Assembly (NCBI GenBank): GCA_900170005.1
Contig: LT827128.1
Coordinates: 124,001-188,000, forward strand
Origin: Gordonibacter massiliensis (ex Traore et al. 2017)
Lineage (GTDB): Bacteria > Actinomycetota > Coriobacteriia > Coriobacteriales > Eggerthellaceae
Direction: 5' to 3'
DNA: 64,000 bases
In this document: piece by piece, positions 58,504-64,000 of the stretch
Layout: every line of letters begins with the position of its first letter
Numbering within the stretch: position 1 is the first letter of the stretch
Notes under the pieces: model-generated
The model's database searches: none
Seen by the model: only the letters and a program-made list of their open reading frames with translations
Told to the model about the DNA's origin: nothing
Made by a program: the position numbers and the translations under genes

Positions 58504-60813
58504 ATGAACATCGCTTCAGCGAAGCAGCAGATAAAGGACACCGTCGAGGCCTATTTGAAACGGGACGACGCCGGCACGCCCCTGATCTCGTCGGCGCACC
58601 AGCGGCCCTTGTTCCTGCTGGGGGCGCCCGGCATAGGCAAGACGGCCATCATGGAGCAGGTTGCCCGCGAGCTCGGCATCGGGCTCGTGTCGTACTCGAT
58701 GACGCACCACACGCGCCAAAGCGCGCTCGGCCTGCCGCGCATCGAACACCGCTCGTTCGAGGGCTTCGAGTACGAGGCTTCCGAGTACACCATGTCCGAG
58801 ATCGTGGCCGCTTTGTACGACTACATGGCGAGAACCGGCCTGCGCGACGGCATCCTGTTCTTGGACGAGATCAACTGCGTGTCGGAGACGCTCTACCCTT
58901 CGATGCTCCAGTTCCTGCAGTTCAAGACGTTCGGCAAGCATAAGGTTCCCGACGGCTGGGTGGTGGTGTGCGCCGGCAACCCGCCCGAGTACAACCGCTC
59001 GGTGCACGAGTTCGACATCGTCACGCTCGACCGCATGCGCGAGATCGACGTGGAGCCCGACTACGCTGCGTGGAAGGACTACGCGTCGAGCACGGGGCTG
59101 CATCCCGCGGTCACCACGTTTCTCGAGGCGAAGCGTGACTGCTTCTACAAGGTGGAGTCGAAGCCGGGCGGGGGCAAGTCGTTCGTCACGGCCCGCGGCT
59201 GGGAGGACCTGGCGCGGATCATCGCCCTGTACGAGGACATGGGCAAGCCCGTGAACCGGGAGCTGGTCGCCCAGTTCCTTCGCGACGACGAGGTGGCCGA
59301 CCAGTTCGCGGTGTACTACGCGCTGTTCGAGAAGTACCGCTCCGACTACCAGGTGGACGCGATCCTGGCGGGCGAGGCGAGCGATGCCGTCAGGAAGCGC
59401 GCGCACGAGGCCGTCTTCGACGAGCGGGTCGCGCTGATCGGCCTCGTGCTCGACGTGCTTGCCCGCGATTGTGCGGCGGCCCTCGAGAAGGAGGACGTGG
59501 CCGTGGAGCTGCGCGACGTGTTGCGCGACGCCAAGCCCGAGCTTCTGGAAGGGGCGGCCGCCGAGGCGGTTCTCGGGCCGCGGGTGGCCGATCGGGAGGA
59601 CGCCCTGGCCCGCAAGGTGGCATCCGGCACCGCCTCCAACTCCCTCGTTCGCAGGGAGCGCCTGGTGGCGGGCAAGCTGCGGGACTTCGCAACCCAGTGC
59701 GCGCGGGAGGGAACGGAGGCGGGCGAGGCCGCCTTCCGCACGATCGAGCGGGCGTACCGGGCCGAGGTGGGCGCGATCCAGCCGGCGGCGGACGCGGCGT
59801 CCTCCAAGATGGACCGCGCCTTCGACTTCGTGGACGAGTGCTTCGGCAACCGCGAGATGCTGGTGTTCATGGCGGAGCTGGCCACGCGTCAGCCCACCAC
59901 CCGGTTCGTTGCGCGCTACGGCAACGACCGATACTACGCGCACAACCAGGAGCTGCGGGTCGACTCCGCGCGCATGGGTCTTGTCGAGCGCGCCGGCATG
60001 CTGGAGGACCTGAACGAGAACATCAAGCTCGCCGACTCCCGCACCGTCGATGCCGGCGGCGTTGCGGGCATCTCCCTCGGTGCGGGGGCGCGCGCGGCCG
60101 AGCGGGACGAGGACGCGTTCGCCGACGCTCTGAAGAGGCATTACGGCGGCAGGCAGTTCGAAGACGGCTTCACCAGCGTGTGCAAGATGCTGCTGCCGGC
60201 GGCCGAGCTTCGGGGCAAGAAGGTCCTCGACCTGTGCTGCCGCCGGGGCAAGGGCGTCTACAAGCTCAGCGCCATGGTGGGCAACGACGGCAACGTGCTG
60301 GGAATCGACTGGAACCCGACCTACCTCGAGGAGGCGAGGGGCGGGATGGAGCGTGCCTGGCGCAAGAGCGGCCTCGCGCGCAACAACATGGAGTTTCGCG
60401 CAGCCTACCCCGAGGACCTCATCTCCTGCGGCATCGGGTCGAACACCTTGGACGCCGTCTACGTGAACAACGTCATGACGCTTTTGTACGACCAGGCCCT
60501 GGTGCTCAAGGAGTTGGGGCGCGTGCTCAAACCCGGCGGGTTGCTGGTCATGGAGACCGTCTTCGCGGATCGGGAGCGCGACGAGGACGTGGTCGAGCGC
60601 GCCCGCTCCCTCGGCAACAGCGTGCAGGCGGCGCGCACGCGCCAGGAGAACTACGCCTGGTTGGCGGACGCCGGATTCGGCGAGCCTTCGATCGAAGAGG
60701 AGTACGAGGTGGGCCCGCGCCGCGGCAGCAAGGCGGACAGCTTGGTCGAGACCGTCGAAGGCAACGAGGACGTGAACTACCGCGCCGTCTCGCTGTACGT
60801 GCGCAAGAAGTAA
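58504..60813 (+). CDS. MoxR-type AAA+ ATPase fused to a SAM-dependent methyltransferase
   Basis: 769 aa, two modules in one frame. Residues 1-350: MoxR-type AAA+ with Walker A GAPGIGKT (40-47), Walker B GILFLDEINCVSE (about 117-129) and sensor region VVVCAGNPPEYNRS. Residues about 350-530 are a helical linker. From about 570 a class I methyltransferase follows: motif I KKVLDLCCRRGKGVYKLS, acidic motif II GIDWN, then ELGRVLKPGGLLVMETV. The stretch before it (ALKRHYGGRQFEDGFTSVCK) resembles the cap of small-molecule methyltransferases. Such a fusion is not standard for MoxR proteins. Start ATG 58504 has AAAGGAG. Confidence 0.88.
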   Translation: MNIASAKQQIKDTVEAYLKRDDAGTPLISSAHQRPLFLLGAPGIGKTAIMEQVARELGIGLVSYSMTHHTRQSALGLPRIEHRSFEGFEYEASEYTMSEIVAALYDYMARTGLRDGILFLDEINCVSETLYPSMLQFLQFKTFGKHKVPDGWVVVCAGNPPEYNRSVHEFDIVTLDRMREIDVEPDYAAWKDYASSTGLHPAVTTFLEAKRDCFYKVESKPGGGKSFVTARGWEDLARIIALYEDMGKPVNRELVAQFLRDDEVADQFAVYYALFEKYRSDYQVDAILAGEASDAVRKRAHEAVFDERVALIGLVLDVLARDCAAALEKEDVAVELRDVLRDAKPELLEGAAAEAVLGPRVADREDALARKVASGTASNSLVRRERLVAGKLRDFATQCAREGTEAGEAAFRTIERAYRAEVGAIQPAADAASSKMDRAFDFVDECFGNREMLVFMAELATRQPTTRFVARYGNDRYYAHNQELRVDSARMGLVERAGMLEDLNENIKLADSRTVDAGGVAGISLGAGARAAERDEDAFADALKRHYGGRQFEDGFTSVCKMLLPAAELRGKKVLDLCCRRGKGVYKLSAMVGNDGNVLGIDWNPTYLEEARGGMERAWRKSGLARNNMEFRAAYPEDLISCGIGSNTLDAVYVNNVMTLLYDQALVLKELGRVLKPGGLLVMETVFADRERDEDVVERARSLGNSVQAARTRQENYAWLADAGFGEPSIEEEYEVGPRRGSKADSLVETVEGNEDVNYRAVSLYVRKK

Positions 60814-60844
60814 CGCCGCCCGGGACGGCAAGCGCCGCCAGCCG

Positions 60845-62176
60845 CTACGCCTCGCGCAGTGCGACGTCGATGAGGTAGCCGCCGCTCTCCTCGGTCTCGT
60901 ACACCAGATAGCACGTCATCGGGCGCACGGGTTCGCCGTCGGCCCGTTTCGCCGCGCGCGCCGTCTCCAGGTAGCGCGGCGGAAACGCGATCGACTGCTC
61001 GTCGGCATCCTCCATGAAGTCCGCGCAGCCCGCGGCCTCGAGCGCGCGGCGCGCGGCCTCGCGGTCGGGTCCGAACACCTTGGCCGTTTTCAGGAAGAAG
61101 TCGCCCTCGTCGAACGCGACGCAGGGATGCGCGTGGGCGGCGCGCTCGTTCTTCTGCCGGATCTCGCTGCGATGCTTGTTCTCGAGCGAGCAGTAGTGCA
61201 TGCCGAACGTCAGGCCCTCGTCGAGCGCCCACAGCATGAGCTCGAGCACGAGCTCCTCGCTGCCCGCCACGGCCAGCCCTCCCGAGTAGCCGTAGTCGTA
61301 CATCACCTCGAACGGCGGGTTCTTCAACGTGAAGCCGCGCCGGGAGAACTCGTCCCAGTTGCAGAAGGGGAAGCAGAACTCCAGCAGGTTGATGCCGTCG
61401 ATGCCCACCTCCTCGAATCGGCGGAACAGCTGCCGCATGTGCTCCTTGGCGCCGGGGATGACCGGCATCTCCACCATGACGGAGGGGATGTGGCGGCGGG
61501 CCAGCTCAATCGCGGCGATCACGCGCTCCTGCTGCTCGGGCTCGTCGTCGTCCTTCACGCTGAAGCGGATCTCGTCCAGCCCCGCATCGCGCAGGCGCGC
61601 CGCGCTCTCCTCGGTCAGGAGGTCGCCCGAGGTGTACAGGCGCTTGTGGGCGCTCGGCCACAGCTCGCCCGCACGCTCGAGGAAGCGCAGGGCGTTCTCG
61701 AGGTCGAGCAGCGGCTCGCCCCCGGTGAGGCCCACGCAGGCCAGCGTGTCGTTCTCGGCCGCCGCGCGCTCCAGGCTCTCCTCCCACGGGCATCCTTCGC
61801 GGAAGAACGTGTCGTAGTCGGGCTGGTTGTGGTTGAAGCAGAAGTAGCAGTCTCGGTGGCATTTGAATGTGGTGGAGAACGTCTCCGACCCGCGGTTGCC
61901 CGTGCACTCTACGCAGGCGGGGGAGAGGTGCCCCGTGCTCAGGCTGGCTCCCGCGTTGCGCACGGCCACGCCGCGCGCCGCCAGCTCCGCCCGCAGCTCG
62001 GCGCGGCGCACGGCGCCTTCGCCGGGTTCCGCGAATACGAGCCCCTTGTCCTCGAGCGCCTTCACATAGCGCTCCCCAACCTCAGCGTACCCCGCGAGGG
62101 CCGCGTCCAACGCCTCGTTGCCCACCTGTGCTCCGTTCCATATGATCTTGCCGGTTGCGTTCTTCTTGCCGTCCAT
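60845..62176 (-). CDS. Radical SAM protein
   Basis: 443 aa, convergent with the MoxR-methyltransferase gene (31 bases between stops). The cluster motif is CHRDCYFC (CxxxCxxC, about residues 116-123), with a GGEP motif (LTGGEPLLDLE). Two further Cys pairs (PACVECTGN before the core, FCFPFC after) could bind another cluster or zinc. The C-terminal domain lacks a recognisable SPASM pattern. It generates a 5'-deoxyadenosyl radical; substrate unknown, and context suggests a peptide or a protein of the cassette. ATG 62176 (MDGKKNATG) is the best start, but its ribosome site is weak. 62177-62395 is non-coding. Confidence 0.85.
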   Translation of the reverse strand: MDGKKNATGKIIWNGAQVGNEALDAALAGYAEVGERYVKALEDKGLVFAEPGEGAVRRAELRAELAARGVAVRNAGASLSTGHLSPACVECTGNRGSETFSTTFKCHRDCYFCFNHNQPDYDTFFREGCPWEESLERAAAENDTLACVGLTGGEPLLDLENALRFLERAGELWPSAHKRLYTSGDLLTEESAARLRDAGLDEIRFSVKDDDEPEQQERVIAAIELARRHIPSVMVEMPVIPGAKEHMRQLFRRFEEVGIDGINLLEFCFPFCNWDEFSRRGFTLKNPPFEVMYDYGYSGGLAVAGSEELVLELMLWALDEGLTFGMHYCSLENKHRSEIRQKNERAAHAHPCVAFDEGDFFLKTAKVFGPDREAARRALEAAGCADFMEDADEQSIAFPPRYLETARAAKRADGEPVRPMTCYLVYETEESGGYLIDVALREA

Positions 62177-62395
62177 TATAAGGTGTCGCGCCCCGCCCCG
62201 CTCCGGCAATCCCGCAGGAGAAGACCGCCGGCCTTGCGCTTAGCGTTATCCCGGAAACGAGTTGCAGTCTCCCTGCGCATTCAACGCAAGCTCGGCTGCG
62301 GAATCCAGTGATCTCCCGCAGTCTAACCCTTTGCGCCGCCTCGGCGTCTTCCTGCGTTCGCCGCGTATTTGGGCGCATTCGACAGCATATTCCCT

Positions 62396-62444
62396 CTCCG
62401 CTGTTAAACCAGCATCGACATGCACCCGGCCGGGTTGTCATCCT
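62396..62444. repeat. Left part of host palindromic repeat, interrupted by IS110
   Basis: CTCCGCTGTTAAACCAGCAT through GGGTTGTCATCCT matches 5600-5648 almost base for base and then breaks off at the IS boundary. The continuation is at 63783. Confidence 0.9.
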
Positions 62445-62459
62445 ATGGGACAATAGATG

Positions 62460-62680
62460 CGCTTTCCGATGATGAGGAGCGTCATTGGAAGAGAAGCCCC
62501 GCCCTGCCGGCCGACCCGTTGTCATCCAGGCCCTCGGTGCCTTCGCTCAGGCTCGTCGCCGGCAGGCGGGGCTTCGCCGTGAAAACCGCGCGGGGGCCTT
62601 CGGGGATGACTTGATAGGAGCCCGTCGGGGGGCGCCCGACATGCCATAGGATCGTCTCGCCCGGAAGCCTTCCCGCGCAA
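62460..62680 (+). ncRNA. Putative IS110 bridge RNA with readable target and donor guides
   Basis: Two large stem-loops. Loop 1: a 17-bp stem (62494-62511 with 62558-62574, one bulged C) encloses GTTGTCATCC (62518-62527), identical to the left target, and GCCTTCGCTCAGG (62539-62551), complementary to the right target CCTGAGCGGAGGC with one G-U pair. Loop 2: a stem (62589-62604 with 62660-62677, bulged) encloses ATAGGAGC (62614-62621), identical to the IS right end at 63773-63780, and CCATAG (62644-62649), complementary to the IS left end CTATGG (62443-62448). This order (target loop then donor loop, upstream of the transposase) is that of the IS621 bridge RNA. RNA ends are estimated. Confidence 0.82.
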
Positions 62681-62701
62681 CCCTTTCGGGAGGAATCCAT
62701 T

Positions 62702-63754
62702 ATGGCAGACGGATGCAGGGTTGTCACAGGGGGCGTCGACACGCACAAGGACGCCCACGCGGCAGCGGTTCTGGACGCCGCGGGCGCGCTGCTCGGCGCG
62801 CGGCCGTTCCCCGCCGACGCCGGGGGCTACGCCTCGATGCTCGCGTGGATGCGCGGGTTCGGGGAGGTCTCGGCCGTCGGCGTCGAGGGGACGGGAGGCT
62901 ACGGGGCGGGGCTCGCCCGCGCGCTCGCGCTCGCAGGCGTTCCCGTCCTCGAGGTCGTCTCGCCCGACCGCTCCGAGCGGCGCCGCCGCGGCAAGGACGA
63001 CGGGTTCGACGCCGTCCAGGCGGCGCGCGCGGCGCTCGCGGGGGCCCGCTGCGCGCCGGCCAAGTCGCGGGGCCTCGAGGCCGAGGCCCTGGGCGCGCTG
63101 GAGGCAGCCTACGAGGGCGCCGTGAAGGCGAGGACGGCGGCGCTGAACGCGCTGCAGGCCCGGGTCGTCTCCCTGCCCGAGGGCATGCGCGCGCCGCTTC
63201 GGGGCATGGGGTCCTCCGAGCTCGCCCGCGCCTGCGCCTCCATGCGCCCGGGCGCGGGCGCGACGCCCGAGGCGTCCCTGCGCGCAGCCCTCCGCTCGCT
63301 CGCGCGCCGGGCGCTCGCGCTGGAGAAGGAGGCCGGGGACCTGGAGGCGAGGATCGACGCGCTCACGGAGAAGCTCGTCCCCTCGGTGCGGGCGCTCGTC
63401 GGCGCCGGCCCGCACGTCGCCGCGAGGCTCCTGCTCGCGGCGGGCGCGAACGTCTCCCGCCTGCGCTCGGAGGCGTCGTTCTCCATGCTGTGCGGGGCGA
63501 GCCCCGTCCCCGCCTCGAGCGGCAGGACCAGCCGCCACCGGCTCAGCCGGGGCGGGGACAGGCGGGCCAACTCGGCGCTCTACACCATGGCCATCACCCG
63601 CATGGCCCACGACGAGAGGACCCGCGCCTACGTCGCGCGCAGGATGTCCGAGGGCAAGACGAAGAGGGAGGCGATACGCTGCCTCAAGCGCTACATCGCC
63701 CGCGAAGCCTACCATGCCATCGTGCGGGACATGGAGGCCCCGGGGATGGCGTGA
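62702..63754 (+). CDS. IS110-family transposase (bridge-RNA recombinase type)
   Basis: 350 aa. The N-terminal RuvC-like DEDD domain shows GGVDTHKDAH (first Asp), VEGTGGYG (Glu) and RGKDDGFDAVQAARAA (Asp pair). A coiled-coil stretch (about 200-225) precedes the C-terminal Transposase_20 domain with LCGASPVPASSGRTSRHRLS and GGDRRANSALY, which carries the candidate catalytic Ser. Intact, with GGGAGGAAT before ATG 62702, so the element may be active. Confidence 0.95.
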   Translation: MADGCRVVTGGVDTHKDAHAAAVLDAAGALLGARPFPADAGGYASMLAWMRGFGEVSAVGVEGTGGYGAGLARALALAGVPVLEVVSPDRSERRRRGKDDGFDAVQAARAALAGARCAPAKSRGLEAEALGALEAAYEGAVKARTAALNALQARVVSLPEGMRAPLRGMGSSELARACASMRPGAGATPEASLRAALRSLARRALALEKEAGDLEARIDALTEKLVPSVRALVGAGPHVAARLLLAAGANVSRLRSEASFSMLCGASPVPASSGRTSRHRLSRGGDRRANSALYTMAITRMAHDERTRAYVARRMSEGKTKREAIRCLKRYIAREAYHAIVRDMEAPGMA

Positions 63755-63782
63755 GAAAGCCCTCTTGACAACATAGGAGCGT

Positions 63783-63941
63783 CTGAGCGGAGGCGGCGCG
63801 AGCCGCCGGAGTCGAAGGATCCCGCGCGGCGACAGCCGAAGCGCTTTCGGTTGGCACCGCGCGGGATCCTTCGGCTCGCTCCGCTCGCTCAGGATGACAA
63901 CGCGCCGGCTTGCATAATGTCAATGCTGGTTTAACGGCGGA
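63783..63941. repeat. Right part of host palindromic repeat, interrupted by IS110
   Basis: CTGAGCGGAGGCGGCGCGAG onward matches 5647 onward of the intact copy and ends with AATGTCAATGCTGGTTTAAC. This copy is shorter because it lacks the GACAGTCCACCGGACTGTC block. 63942-64000 shows only the start of another GC-rich hairpin (CCCCCG...CGGGGGC) at the window edge. Confidence 0.9.
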
Positions 63942-64000
63942 ATTCTCTCGCTTTGCACAAAAATCACCGATGTCCCCCGCTCGAAGCGGGCTCCGGGGGC

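Larger units (their letters stand above)
62445..63784 (+). mobile_element. IS110-family insertion sequence
   Basis: A 1340-bp element. Comparing the split repeat with the intact copy at 5597-5874 places the junctions at a CT dinucleotide: left ...GTTGTCATC-CT, right CT-GAGCGGAGGC.... One CT is kept on each side (62443-62444 and 63783-63784) and there is no target-site duplication beyond it, as known for IS621/IS110. There are no terminal inverted repeats. Contents: a long left non-coding end with a guide-like RNA, then the transposase. Confidence 0.92.

Noticed and set aside
62469-62485. GAGGAGCGTCATT as the donor guide of the bridge RNA
   Set aside because: It matches the IS right end (AGGAGCGT) but lies 5' of the target loop and outside a suitable internal loop; ATAGGAGC at 62614-62621 fits the known order and structure better. 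It remains a secondary possibility.
1-64000. tRNA, rRNA or CRISPR arrays
   Set aside because: No cloverleaf-like segments, rRNA sequence or regularly spaced identical repeats were seen when reading the gaps between genes.

Overview
The window is high-GC DNA (about 65-70 % over most of its length) from an anaerobic actinobacterium of the Eggerthellaceae type (Eggerthella/Gordonibacter-like Coriobacteriia). This is inferred from a selenocysteine formate dehydrogenase of acetogenic type, a LuxR regulator fused to a 12-TM MFS-like sensor next to an MFS transporter and a molybdopterin oxidoreductase of the catechol dehydroxylase/transhydroxylase kind, a meso-DAP dehydrogenase, and host genes carrying a dispersed palindromic repeat. 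No rRNA, tRNA or CRISPR array was recognised.

Layout. 1-5.5 kb: NuoF/GltD-like flavoprotein (cut by the window start), Sec-containing formate dehydrogenase with a readable SECIS hairpin, and an NAD-dependent epimerase. 5.6-13.8 kb: palindromic repeat, peptide deformylase, EttA, TPP riboswitch with thiM / thiamine-binding protein / thiE, meso-DAP dehydrogenase, WYL regulator, ThpR. 13.9-23.3 kb: PurF-like protein without its N-terminal Cys, NhaC antiporter, HelD-like ATPase, ADP-ribosylglycohydrolase, a second deformylase lacking the catalytic Glu, Fic protein, SWIM protein. 23.6-35.0 kb: an accessory defence island, in part AT-richer, with a complete LlaJI-type restriction-modification system (two m5C methyltransferases, McrB-like ATPase, LlaJI-like nuclease), a decayed TOTE primase, an XRE protein, broken genes, and a nuclease-NACHT STAND protein ending next to guaA. 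35.1-44.8 kb: core genes guaA, MATE exporter, a TIGR02452-like protein, uppP, chorismate mutase, DAHP synthase, pcrA (with a host repeat inside its coding sequence).

45-54.4 kb: a small-molecule metabolism module. A membrane LuxR regulator is divergent from an aromatic-acid-type MFS transporter. A second unit encodes a small zinc-ribbon protein, a molybdopterin enzyme and its ferredoxin-like partner. The MFS gene and the molybdoenzyme unit share a conserved upstream block. Both subunits of the molybdoenzyme have lost the cysteines that normally bind [4Fe-4S] clusters.

54.5-62.2 kb: an unusual cassette of a cytosolic leucine-rich-repeat protein, a DUF2201/VWA protein, a MoxR-type AAA+ ATPase fused to a SAM methyltransferase, and a convergent radical SAM enzyme. 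62.4-64 kb: an IS110-family element inserted precisely into a copy of the host palindromic repeat. Its left end carries a foldable non-coding RNA in which target-binding and donor-binding guides can be read directly (a bridge RNA of the IS621 type). This IS/repeat pair, the cluster-less molybdoenzyme and the MoxR-methyltransferase cassette are the most interesting items.
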